The notes under the pieces are model-generated. The model did no database searches. It had not been told where the DNA came from and saw only the letters and a program-made list of their open reading frames with translations. Source: an uncultured Christensenellaceae bacterium (GTDB lineage: Bacteria; Bacillota; Clostridia; Christensenellales; UBA3700). From it: a stretch of DNA of 34,944 nucleotides. Shown here piece after piece: positions 23,398 through 31,516 of the stretch. Each line of letters starts with the position of its first letter. Positions within the stretch are counted from its first letter, which is position 1. The translations under genes were made by a program, and so were the position numbers. The stretch covers positions 1 through 34,944 of the forward strand of contig CALWKR010000071.1 of the NCBI GenBank assembly GCA_944381315.1. Reading direction: 5' to 3'.

Positions 23398-25170
23398 ATG
23401 ACAAGAGATCAAGTACCCGAGCGATACAAGTGGAAGTTGGAGGATATCATCGCTTCCGACGCAGATTGGGAGAGCGAGATGAGCTCTCTCGGCAAGCTGT
23501 GTGACGAGCTGTGCGCCTATGACGGCAAGATAGAGAGCCGCGACGACGTGCTGCACGGCTTGCGCCTGCACGACAAGCTGGATCTGTGCGCGGAGAGACT
23601 GTATGTCTATTCCGCGATGCGCCGCGACGAGAACGTCGGCGATCCCGCCGCGCAGGACAAGTGCGACCGCGCCGAGACGGCTGTCGTCCGCGCGTCCGAA
23701 CGCACCGCGTTCTTCACACCGCAGCTGATCGCTCTCGGCGAAGACAAGCTCGCGGCTTTTGCCGCCGATCCCGACTTCGCGGACTATGATTACTTGTTGC
23801 GCACTCTTATCCGCACCGCAAGGCACACGCTGTCGCCCAAAGAAGAAAAGCTGCTCGCGATGACGCAGTCTTTTTCGTCGACGGCGCAGGACGCATTCCG
23901 CATGTTCGACAACGCGGACGTGCGCTTTGAGCCGTACACGGACAGCAAGGGCAGAGTGGTCAAGCTCACCCACGGCACCTACGGACTTGAGATGCAGTCG
24001 CCCGTGCGCGAGGATCGCCGCAAGGCGTTCGAGAGCATGCACGGCGCTTTCAAAGCCAACATAAACACCGTCGCCGCGCTCTATGCCGGCAACGTGAAGA
24101 AGGACATCTTCTATTCGCGCGCTCGCGGCTACCAAAGCTGTCTTGACCGCGCGACGTCCAATGAGGACGTGCCCGAGTCCGTCTATCGCCGTCTCGTCGA
24201 CTGCGTGGAGACCAACATCCCTCTGTTGTCGCGCTATCTCGAATATCGCCGCAAGAGGCTGGGCTACGACGAGCTGCATATGTACGATCTGCACGTCCCG
24301 ACGGAGCAAGGCGCGGAGCTGTCGCTGTCCTATGAGGACGCGTGCAAGCTCGTCAAAGAGGGACTCGCGCCTCTCGGCGAAGAGTACGCCGCACTGCTCG
24401 ACAGAGCTTTTTCCGAGGGCTGGATAGATGTCTGCGAAAACGAGGGCAAGCGCAGCGGCGCCTACTCTTGGGGCGCTTACGGCACCCATCCGTATGTGCT
24501 GCTCAACTACCAAAAGACGACGAGCGACGTCTTTACGATCGCGCACGAGCTGGGGCACGCGATGCATTCGCACTATTCCAACACCGCCTTGCCCTATGCC
24601 AAGGCGGGCTACACGATCTTTGTCGCCGAGATAGCGTCCACCGTCAACGAGACGCTGATGCTCTATCACTTGCTCGGCAAGTGCGCCGACAAGGCGAAGC
24701 GCAACTATCTGCTGTCGTATATGCTGGACATGTTCCGCACGACGGTGTTCAGGCAGACGCAGTTCGCCCAATTCGAGCTAGCCGCGCACGAGGCGGCGGA
24801 GCAGGACAAGCCGCTCACTCCGACGACGCTGAGCTACCTCTACTACGAACTCAACTGCAAATATTATGCAGGCGACAAGATCGTCAACGACGATCTGATC
24901 AGATACGAGTGGAGCCGCATCCCGCACTTCTACAACTCGTTCTATGTCTACAAATACGCGACGGGACTCGTGACCGCCGTCTGCATTGCGGACAGGATAT
25001 TGCGCGAGGGCGCGAGCGCCGTCGACGATTACAAGAAATTCTTGAAAGCGGGCGGAAGCATGCCGCCTGTCGAGATAATCAAACTCGCGGGCGTGGATCT
25101 GACGACGCCCGAGCCGTTCGAGAAGGCGATGGGAGTGTTCAAAGACTTCCTCGACCGCCTCGAAGGATAA
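23398..25170 (+). CDS. pepF: Oligoendopeptidase F (M3B family)
   Basis: Cytoplasmic zinc endopeptidase that degrades short peptides. The 590 residues match PepF length. The zinc motif HELGH is at 383-387, with Glu411 (VAEIASTVNE) as third ligand; the C-terminal FYNSFYVYKYATG is the family's substrate-binding Tyr segment, and the N-terminus has VPERYKWKLEDI. ATG 23398 follows TTGGAGGT; a TTG at 23380 overlapping the permease gene is unlikely. dnaB starts 10 nt after its stop. Confidence 0.95.
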   Translation: MTRDQVPERYKWKLEDIIASDADWESEMSSLGKLCDELCAYDGKIESRDDVLHGLRLHDKLDLCAERLYVYSAMRRDENVGDPAAQDKCDRAETAVVRASERTAFFTPQLIALGEDKLAAFAADPDFADYDYLLRTLIRTARHTLSPKEEKLLAMTQSFSSTAQDAFRMFDNADVRFEPYTDSKGRVVKLTHGTYGLEMQSPVREDRRKAFESMHGAFKANINTVAALYAGNVKKDIFYSRARGYQSCLDRATSNEDVPESVYRRLVDCVETNIPLLSRYLEYRRKRLGYDELHMYDLHVPTEQGAELSLSYEDACKLVKEGLAPLGEEYAALLDRAFSEGWIDVCENEGKRSGAYSWGAYGTHPYVLLNYQKTTSDVFTIAHELGHAMHSHYSNTALPYAKAGYTIFVAEIASTVNETLMLYHLLGKCADKAKRNYLLSYMLDMFRTTVFRQTQFAQFELAAHEAAEQDKPLTPTTLSYLYYELNCKYYAGDKIVNDDLIRYEWSRIPHFYNSFYVYKYATGLVTAVCIADRILREGASAVDDYKKFLKAGGSMPPVEIIKLAGVDLTTPEPFEKAMGVFKDFLDRLEG

Positions 25171-25179
25171 GGAGGGATC

Positions 25180-26808
25180 ATGCCAAAGAGGAACAACGGC
25201 GCGGCGCTGCCGGTCAACCGCACTATGCCGCACAGCCAGGAGGCGGAGGACGCAGTCATCGGCGCGTTCATGACAGACTCCGAGCTGTTTTTGGAGTACG
25301 GCGACAAGCTCAAAGAGGACGACTTCTATGTTCGTTCCAACAGTCTCGTCTTCGCCGAGATCAAGGAGTTGATCTCGACGGGCAGACCTGCCGACTTCGT
25401 GACGATCTCGTCCGTTTTGCTCGCCAAGCACGACAAGGACGGCACGTCCTATCTCGACTTGGTAGGGGGAGTGGACAGGCTCGAAGAATTGACCGAATCC
25501 ATTCCGTCCGCAGCCAACTGCGAATATTATATCGACATCGTCAAGCGCGACTCGATGCTGCGCAAGATCATCAGGACGTCGGGAGAGATCATAGACAACG
25601 CCTATACTCTCGAAGACGCCGAAAAGTGCCTTGCATCGGCACAGGCGGCGATTTTCGATCTGGGCAAAGACAACGACAACGCCGATCTCGTGCCCGTGTC
25701 TGTGCCGTCCACCGCGGTGATGAACAAGATCACCCGAGTGATGAGCACCAAAGAAGAGGAAGTCGGCTTGCGCACTTTCTATGAGAAGCTGGACGACATG
25801 ACGACGGGCTTCTGGCCGGGGCAGATGATAGTGCTCGCGGCGCGCCCGGGCTGCGGCAAGACGGCGTTCTCTATGAGCATCGCGACCAACATCGCGCTCA
25901 AAGATCCCGAAAAGGTGATCGCGACTTTCAACCTCGAAATGTCCGCCGAAGAGCTCGTGCAGAGGATGATCGTCTCGCTCTCGGGAGTGCCGCGCAAAGT
26001 GCTGCTCAGCGGCACGGAGACGTCCGAGCAGACGTCGGCGATCTTTAGAGCCAACGAGACGCTCGCCAAGAGCAATATCTACATAGACCAATCGACGGGC
26101 AACAGCGCGGACGTGATAATGTCCAAGTGCCGCAGGCTGAAAAAAAAGCTGGGAAGGCTCGATCTGATCATCATCGACTATCTCCAATTGATGGAGCCGA
26201 CCAAGGACCGCAAGGGCAACAGACAGCAAGAAGTCTCCGACACCTCGCGTATGATCAAGTTGATGGCAAAGGAGCTTGAAGTGCCGGTGCTCGTGCTCTC
26301 GCAGATGTCGAGAAAGATCGACGACCGCGAAGTCAAGACTCCGCAGCTCTCCGACTTGAGAGAGTCGGGCGCGATCGAGCAGGACGCAGACATTGTCATG
26401 TTCCTCAGCGACGCGGGCGACGACGACGCCGATACGGACAAGAAACCGATCGAGTTGAAGATAGCCAAGCAGCGTAACGGCGCGACGGGCGATCTCTATT
26501 TCGTCTTCGAAAAGAGCGCAATGAGATTCAAGCCGGCGGCAGGCAAGTGGATCCCCAAGGACAAGCCTGCGCAGGACGCTCCGCAACAAGAAGAGCCGCA
26601 GGCTCCGCAGGAAGACTTTGCGCCGAGCTATACGGACGACGACGTTCCGCCCGAGCAGGAAGACAACGACGCGCTGTTCGCGGCTTTGGACGACGCGCCG
26701 ACCGACGATGCGCCCAAGTCCGTGTCCGGCATCCTCGACGACGACTTGGCGATGCTGCGCTCGGCAGATGTCCCCGAGACGTTCGGAGACGGCGATCCCC
26801 AAGCCTGA
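25180..26808 (+). CDS. dnaB: Replicative DNA helicase DnaB with long acidic C-terminal extension
   Basis: Hexameric fork helicase. N-terminal domain 15-120 (PHSQEAEDAVIGAFM, GRPADFVTISSVL); RecA-like domain with Walker A RPGCGKTAF (222-230), FNLEMSAEELVQRM, Walker B IIIDYLQLM (330-338), LSQMSRKIDDRE and ESGAIEQDADIVMFL. The core ends about residue 455; residues 461-542 are an extra Pro/Gln/Asp/Glu-rich, probably disordered tail. Most DnaB proteins are 440-460 aa. AAGGAGGG precedes ATG 25180. Placement next to pepF rather than rplI is unusual. Confidence 0.95.
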   Translation: MPKRNNGAALPVNRTMPHSQEAEDAVIGAFMTDSELFLEYGDKLKEDDFYVRSNSLVFAEIKELISTGRPADFVTISSVLLAKHDKDGTSYLDLVGGVDRLEELTESIPSAANCEYYIDIVKRDSMLRKIIRTSGEIIDNAYTLEDAEKCLASAQAAIFDLGKDNDNADLVPVSVPSTAVMNKITRVMSTKEEEVGLRTFYEKLDDMTTGFWPGQMIVLAARPGCGKTAFSMSIATNIALKDPEKVIATFNLEMSAEELVQRMIVSLSGVPRKVLLSGTETSEQTSAIFRANETLAKSNIYIDQSTGNSADVIMSKCRRLKKKLGRLDLIIIDYLQLMEPTKDRKGNRQQEVSDTSRMIKLMAKELEVPVLVLSQMSRKIDDREVKTPQLSDLRESGAIEQDADIVMFLSDAGDDDADTDKKPIELKIAKQRNGATGDLYFVFEKSAMRFKPAAGKWIPKDKPAQDAPQQEEPQAPQEDFAPSYTDDDVPPEQEDNDALFAALDDAPTDDAPKSVSGILDDDLAMLRSADVPETFGDGDPQA

Positions 26809-26820
26809 TTGCAAAAAAGC

Positions 26821-26854
26821 TCCCTTCGCGGCATATATATTCGTAGCGGAGGGA
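26821..26854 (+). promoter_or_regulatory. Hairpin masking the yqfC ribosome binding site
   Basis: TCCCTTCGC (26821-26829) pairs with GCGGAGGGA (26846-26854): nine pairs including one G-U, with a 16-nt AT-rich loop containing ATATATAT. The right arm contains the Shine-Dalgarno sequence GGAGGG (26848-26853) of yqfC, whose ATG is at 26857. There is no U-tract, so it is not a terminator. Confidence 0.55.
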
Positions 26855-26856
26855 TC

Positions 26857-27117
26857 ATGGCTTTCAAACAAGACATTGACGCGGCGCTCTCGTCCGTGCT
26901 GAGGCGGCGGCGCGAATATACGGTGACCATACTGTCCGACAGGGCGGCGGTCATAGAGTACGGAGGCAAGCTGCTCTCTATAGATGGCGCGAGCGTCGTC
27001 ATCGGCGCGGCAAAGGCAAAAGTCGCGATCGAGGGCAAAGATCTGGTCGTCAAAGAGAGCGGCGGCGGACAGATCTTCGTGATAGGCGCGATCGACCGCG
27101 TCGAGGTCGTCAGATGA
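26857..27117 (+). CDS. yqfC: Sporulation protein YqfC (YabP/YqfC family)
   Basis: 86-residue beta-rich protein: VTILSDRAAVIEYGGKLLSI and the late GGGQIFVIGAIDRVEV fit the YabP/YqfC family. In Bacillus yqfC is expressed in the mother cell and cotranscribed with yqfD; its exact role is unknown. ATG 26857 is chosen because GGAGGG lies 3 nt upstream and the longer frame from 26809 runs through the hairpin. The next gene starts within an ATGA overlap. Identity rests on both sequence style and the yqfC-yqfD-phoH order. Confidence 0.85.
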   Translation: MAFKQDIDAALSSVLRRRREYTVTILSDRAAVIEYGGKLLSIDGASVVIGAAKAKVAIEGKDLVVKESGGGQIFVIGAIDRVEVVR

Positions 27118-28241
27118 AGACGTACACGCTGTCGATATCCACGGACGACGTCGCAGGAGCGCTCGCCGCGCTCGACGGCGCGAGGATACGCCGCCGAGAG
27201 ATGACCGCGTCCGCTTGCGGACTGACGTTCGTATGCGACGCCAACGAGGCGCGCAGAACGCGCAAGCTGTGCGAAAAACTCGGCATAGAGTGTTCTTCAA
27301 GCCGGCGCGGAGCGGCAAGATATGCCGCAGCCGCTTGCGCCAAGATCGGCGCGATCGTCGCGATCGTCGTCATGATCGCGGCGGCGATCGCGTCGCAGTC
27401 GTTCGTCACGCGCGTCGAAGTCACGGGCGCGGACGACGCCACGGCGAGCAAGATCGTCGCGCTGCTCAGATCGGGCGGCATAGACGGCACGATGCCCAAG
27501 TCGAGCGTTGACGCAGACGCGATCGCCCGATTCGTCGAGGACAACGTCCCCGAGATAACGCTTGCAGAAGTGAGCACGCGCGGCAACGCGCTCGTTGTCG
27601 GAGTCGTGCCTGCGACGCCTACTCCGTCCGCCGCGGCGAAGTATGACAGGATAGTCGCCCAAGAAAACGCAATCGTCACGCGCGTGGCGGCGTTTTCGGG
27701 CACGGCGGCAGTCAAGCCCGGAGACATAGTCAAGCCCGGCGACGTGCTGATAGAGGGGACGATCGACATCGGCACCGCAGAGGAGCCGCAGATCGTGGAG
27801 ACGGGCGCGGACGGGATAGTCTTCGCAACGGTGTTTGGCACAGAGAAATTGTACTTTGCGCCGCAATACATAGTTTCCGAAGAGACGGGGCGCAGCCACA
27901 CGTCCACGCAAGTCATTGTCTGCGGCAAGACGCTGTGGAGCTCGGGCGAGGATCATGGGTTTGAAGATTGGACGGCGCGTACGACATCGACTCGCATCGA
28001 CGGCATTTTGCCGATCGAGATACGCAAGACTGTCTATCGCGAGGTGCGCCGACGCTATTGCGACACGGACGAGGCGTATGTGCGCCGCGTAACGGACGAG
28101 GCGAGGGAGAGGCTGCTTTCCGAGGCGGAGGGCGCGATCGTCGACGAGGGGATGAATGTCAGACAAAACGGCGACTTTCTCGTCGTCGAGATATATGTGC
28201 AGTCAGAGCGGCAGATAGGCCGCGGGGAGGAAAGACCATAG
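27114..28241 (+). CDS. yqfD: Sporulation protein YqfD
   Basis: 375-residue membrane protein of the spore-former YqfD (SpoIV-like) family: an N-terminal cytoplasmic domain (1-68), one membrane helix (about 75-95), then a large outer domain starting with a POTRA-like VTRVEVTGADDATASKI, and a segment AVKPGDIVKPGDVLIEG characteristic of the family. The C-terminus has charged helices. It overlaps yqfC by 4 nt (ATGA) and ends ATAG, in which the next gene appears to start. Supports sporulation capacity of the host, though two genes do not prove it. Confidence 0.88.
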   Translation: MKTYTLSISTDDVAGALAALDGARIRRREMTASACGLTFVCDANEARRTRKLCEKLGIECSSSRRGAARYAAAACAKIGAIVAIVVMIAAAIASQSFVTRVEVTGADDATASKIVALLRSGGIDGTMPKSSVDADAIARFVEDNVPEITLAEVSTRGNALVVGVVPATPTPSAAAKYDRIVAQENAIVTRVAAFSGTAAVKPGDIVKPGDVLIEGTIDIGTAEEPQIVETGADGIVFATVFGTEKLYFAPQYIVSEETGRSHTSTQVIVCGKTLWSSGEDHGFEDWTARTTSTRIDGILPIEIRKTVYREVRRRYCDTDEAYVRRVTDEARERLLSEAEGAIVDEGMNVRQNGDFLVVEIYVQSERQIGRGEERP

Positions 28242-29194
28242 AAAGGACGATCGAAGTAGCGGATTTCGCGAGCGCAGTCGCCGTATTCGGCAACATGGAC
28301 GCCAACGTGACGTATCTGCGCAATGTGTTCGGAGTCAGGATAGCCGTCACGGACGGCGGCGTCAAGATCTCGGGCGACGATCCCGACGCGGTGAACGCCG
28401 CGGCGGATACTCTTGCGCTGTTGTTTGAGAACGGCAAGAGCCGCGAGATCGACAAGACGTTCATAGACATGGCGATCGCGAGCGTCAGGCACGGATGTCC
28501 GCACAAGCTCGACGAGCTCATGCGCATCATTTCCTATACCGCCAAGGGCAAGCCCGTGCGCGCCAAGACTTTCGGACAAGCCTGCTATGTCCGCAGCATA
28601 ATGAAGAACACGATCGTGTTCGGGATAGGCCCCGCCGGGACGGGCAAGACCTATCTCGCGGTCGCGCTTGCCGTCAATGCGCTCAAAAACAAGGAAGTGT
28701 CGCGGATAGTGCTCGCGCGTCCTGCGGTAGAGGCAGGCGAAAAGTTGGGATTTTTGCCCGGCGATCTCGGTGCGAAGGTCGATCCCTATCTCAAACCGCT
28801 CAACGACGCCCTGCTTGAAATGATGGGCGCGGAGTCGTTCGCCAGGGCGCAGGAGAGGGGAAACGTCGAAGTTGCGCCGCTCGCTTATATGCGCGGACGC
28901 ACGCTCTCCGATTCGTTCATCATCCTCGATGAAGCGCAGAACGCTACGCGCGAACAAATGAAAATGTTCTTGACCCGAATGGGTGAAGGAAGTAAAATAG
29001 TGGTAACGGGAGACGCCACTCAGGTCGATCTGCCTTCGGACAAGCGTTCGGGCTTGCTCCATGCGTCGAGATTGCTCGGCGGCATCAAGGGCATCGATAC
29101 GGTGACGCTCACGTCGTCCGACGTGGTCAGGCATCCGCTCGTACAGGCGATCGTCGAAGCGTACGACGCCGACACCAAGGACAAGGAGTCTTGA
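28238..29194 (+). CDS. phoH: PhoH family ATPase, apparently starting at ATA
   Basis: RNA-associated P-loop ATPase, 318 aa from ATA 28238. Walker A GPAGTGKT (131-138), conserved ARPAVEAGEKLGFLPGD (160-176), Walker B FIILDEAQN (227-235). The conserved N-terminal opening (EVADFASAVAVFGNMDAN) begins before the first ATG (28295), so that ATG would remove a conserved part. No ATG, GTG or TTG exists in frame between the yqfD overlap region and 28295, while GGGGAGG (28224-28230) lies 7 nt before ATA 28238, which overlaps the yqfD stop as ATAG, mimicking the ATGA overlaps elsewhere in the operon. ATC 28250 is the other candidate. The product length matches Bacillus PhoH (about 319). Confidence 0.9.
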   Translation: MERTIEVADFASAVAVFGNMDANVTYLRNVFGVRIAVTDGGVKISGDDPDAVNAAADTLALLFENGKSREIDKTFIDMAIASVRHGCPHKLDELMRIISYTAKGKPVRAKTFGQACYVRSIMKNTIVFGIGPAGTGKTYLAVALAVNALKNKEVSRIVLARPAVEAGEKLGFLPGDLGAKVDPYLKPLNDALLEMMGAESFARAQERGNVEVAPLAYMRGRTLSDSFIILDEAQNATREQMKMFLTRMGEGSKIVVTGDATQVDLPSDKRSGLLHASRLLGGIKGIDTVTLTSSDVVRHPLVQAIVEAYDADTKDKES

Positions 29195-30651
29195 TGGACA
29201 AAACTGCCAAAAAATCGATCGGCTTCACCATGCTCACGCTCGTCGTGCTCGCGGTCGTCGCCGCAGTGATCTCGACGGGAGGCATGATGCTCGCGCTCAG
29301 ATCGGTGTACATCACCGCCTATCTGGGCAAGCTCGCAGCCACGGCTGTCGCCGTGTTCGTGCTCTTTGCGGTGCTCTATGTCTACTTGCGTTACATAGTC
29401 AATTCCGGAGAAGTAGATTCGCTGCCTTTCTACAAGATGCTGGCGATCGTCTACTTCACGGTCGGGGCCGGAGTGTTGCTTTCGTGTCTTGCCGCCGGGT
29501 TCCTCAATTCATTCTCGATGCCGCTCGCTTGCGTCGCGCTGACGGTCGGCGTGCTGATCAAGATCAGGACGGGCTTGATGTCCACGATCGTCGCCGCGTT
29601 CGCCGCATTGACGATCGCTTGTGCGTCGGGCTATGCCCAAGAGGGCGCGTCGGTGATGCCCGAGACCATCTTCGGCTGCCTTGCGGCGACAGTCTCGGGA
29701 TTTGCGATGATCTTCTTGATCAGACGCAGATATTCGCGCTTCAAGCTCACATGGGGAGCGGTCATCGTCACCTTGATAATGGCGCCTTTCAGCGCGCTTT
29801 TGACGCTCATCTATTCCACCGACGCGACGGTCGTGCTCACCAACGCCGTCTATTCCGCAATTGGCAACCTCATCTCGATCGCGATCATGACCGCGAGCCT
29901 TCCGCTCTACGAGAGACTCGTCAACGTATGGACGGATTTCAGCCTCGAAGAGCTGATCTCGCTCAAACAGCCTCTGCTCAAACGCATGAGCGAAGAGGCG
30001 CCCGGGACGCTCAGCCACAGCATGGCGGTCGCCAATCTCGTGGAGAGCTGCGCGATCGCGATAGGGATAAATCCGTTCATGGCAAGAGCGTGCGCCTACT
30101 ATCACGACGTGGGCAAGTTGAAGAATCCCCAATTCTTTGTCGAGAATCAGACAGACGGCTACAATCCGCACGACGACTTGATCCCCGAGGTCAGCGCAGG
30201 CATGATCACGCGTCACACCAAGGCGGGCGCGGAAATGCTCAAAGAGATGCATATGCCCGAGGAGATCGTCAAGGCGGCTCTCGAACATCACGGCGACGCC
30301 GCCGTCGGATTCTTCTATATGAAAGCCAAGTTTATCAGCGGCGATCGCACCAAGGGCATCGACGAAAAAGAATATCATTACGACGGACCGATACCGTCGA
30401 CCAAGTACAGCGCGCTCGTCATGCTGTGCGACATTTTTGAGGCGATGTTCCGCGCTAAGCCGCCCGCAGATCTCGAAGAGATGCAGGAGCAGGTGGACAA
30501 AGTCGTCGGCAACAAGATCGCCGAAGGTCAGCTCGACAACTGCCGCCTCACGATGAAAGATCTCAACACGATCAAGCAGACGATCTGCCGCATCGTCCCG
30601 TTCACGATGCACAAGCGCATCGACTATGCCAAGGCAAAGGAGAGAAGATGA
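29194..30651 (+). CDS. 7TM-HD phosphohydrolase, YqfF/PgpH-like, lacking the extracellular sensor domain
   Basis: Likely cyclic-di-AMP phosphodiesterase. 485 residues: TM1 (about 12-36) followed within a few residues by seven further helices (41-235), then the HD domain with His275, HD at 304-305 (YYHDVGKLKNPQFF), His341, His365/366 and Asp413 (LCDIFEA), ending with NTIKQTICRIVPFTMHKRI. Typical PgpH proteins are about 710 aa and carry a large extracytoplasmic domain (7TMR-HDED) between TM1 and TM2; that domain is missing here while the catalytic residues are intact. The start ATG 29194 overlaps the phoH stop by one base, and the stop overlaps ybeY (ATGA). Confidence 0.9.
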   Translation: MDKTAKKSIGFTMLTLVVLAVVAAVISTGGMMLALRSVYITAYLGKLAATAVAVFVLFAVLYVYLRYIVNSGEVDSLPFYKMLAIVYFTVGAGVLLSCLAAGFLNSFSMPLACVALTVGVLIKIRTGLMSTIVAAFAALTIACASGYAQEGASVMPETIFGCLAATVSGFAMIFLIRRRYSRFKLTWGAVIVTLIMAPFSALLTLIYSTDATVVLTNAVYSAIGNLISIAIMTASLPLYERLVNVWTDFSLEELISLKQPLLKRMSEEAPGTLSHSMAVANLVESCAIAIGINPFMARACAYYHDVGKLKNPQFFVENQTDGYNPHDDLIPEVSAGMITRHTKAGAEMLKEMHMPEEIVKAALEHHGDAAVGFFYMKAKFISGDRTKGIDEKEYHYDGPIPSTKYSALVMLCDIFEAMFRAKPPADLEEMQEQVDKVVGNKIAEGQLDNCRLTMKDLNTIKQTICRIVPFTMHKRIDYAKAKERR

Positions 30652-31139
30652 GCAAGCCGCGAGTCTATGACCAAACATTGCATTTCGACGCGGCGGCGCA
30701 AGAGCTGACCGATAGGCTCTATGACGCGCTGCTAGGCACGCTCGGCGTCGACGACGTGTTCGAGACCGAAGTCACGATCACGGACGGCGAGACCATCCGC
30801 GAGCTCAATGCCGCCAACAGGGGAGTGGACAGCGTTACGGACGTGCTCAGTTTCCCGGCAATGGACGGAGTATTGCCCTTTCGCGCACAAGATCACGCCG
30901 ACGATCTCGATCCCGAGACGGGCGAATATATGCTCGGCGACATAATCATATGTTACGAGCGCGCGTGCGAGCAGGCGCAGGAGTACGGGCATTCGCTGAC
31001 GCGCGAGCTGTGCTATCTGTTCGTGCACGGCATGTGCCATCTGTTCGGCTTCGATCACGAGACCGAGCAGCAAAAGAGCGAGATGCGCGCCGTCGAAGAG
31101 CGAGTGCTCTCCGCTTGCGGCATAACGAGGGAAGAGTGA
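30648..31139 (+). CDS. ybeY: Endoribonuclease YbeY (rRNA maturation)
   Basis: Zinc-dependent single-strand endoribonuclease for 16S rRNA 3' end maturation and ribosome quality control. 163 residues with the zinc motif His127-x3-His131-x5-His137 (VHGMCHLFGFDHE) and the conserved NRGVDSVTDVLSFP (57-70) and YMLGDIIICYE (94-104). AGGAGAGAAG precedes ATG 30648. It overlaps the yqfF-like gene by 4 nt and cdd by 4 nt. The dgkA gene that follows ybeY in Bacillus is absent. Confidence 0.95.
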   Translation: MSKPRVYDQTLHFDAAAQELTDRLYDALLGTLGVDDVFETEVTITDGETIRELNAANRGVDSVTDVLSFPAMDGVLPFRAQDHADDLDPETGEYMLGDIIICYERACEQAQEYGHSLTRELCYLFVHGMCHLFGFDHETEQQKSEMRAVEERVLSACGITREE

Positions 31140-31516
31140 ACGAGCTTATCGAGAGAGCCCGAGCCGCCGCAGCGCACGCCTATGCGCCGTACAGCGGAGT
31201 CAAGATAGGCGCGGCAGTCTCGGCGTCGGGCAATATATACGTCGGCTGCAATGTCGAGAACGCTTCCTACGGTTTGTCCGTGTGCGCGGAGCGCAATGCG
31301 ATCTTTGCCGCGATAGCGGACGGTGCGCGCAAGATAGACGCGCTCGCCGTTTGGTCGGACGACGTGACGCCGTATCCTTGCGGCGCGTGCAGACAAGTCA
31401 TCGCAGAATTTTGCTCTCAATGCGAGATCTTTGTCTGCGGAACACAGGGCGTACAAAAATTCGACGCGGCGCAGCTGCTGCCGCATGGCTTTCAACTCAC
31501 GGAGGTAGACAAGTGA
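31136..31516 (+). CDS. cdd: Cytidine deaminase
   Basis: Pyrimidine salvage enzyme converting cytidine and deoxycytidine to uridine forms. 126 residues, usual tetrameric class. AYAPYSGVKIGAA (15-27), NVENAS (39-44), catalytic CAE (Cys50, Glu52) and zinc-binding PCGAC (81-85, Cys82 and Cys85). Start GTG 31136 in a GTGA overlap with ybeY, with GAGGGAAG upstream; the longer frame from 30950 lies inside ybeY and is spurious. The stop overlaps era as GTGA. Confidence 0.95.
   Translation: MNELIERARAAAAHAYAPYSGVKIGAAVSASGNIYVGCNVENASYGLSVCAERNAIFAAIADGARKIDALAVWSDDVTPYPCGACRQVIAEFCSQCEIFVCGTQGVQKFDAAQLLPHGFQLTEVDK

Noticed and set aside
24778..27318. Very long minus-strand open frame (846 codons) opposite pepF, dnaB and yqfC
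   Set aside because: It is the mirror of strongly GC-biased codons on the plus strand, has no recognisable domain, and lies over three well-supported genes. The same applies to minus-strand frames at 2022-3503 and 12263-14398.
27968..28237. ATG 27968 as start of phoH
   Set aside because: It would overlap yqfD by 274 nt and add non-homologous sequence; the Shine-Dalgarno position and PhoH length support a start at about 28238.
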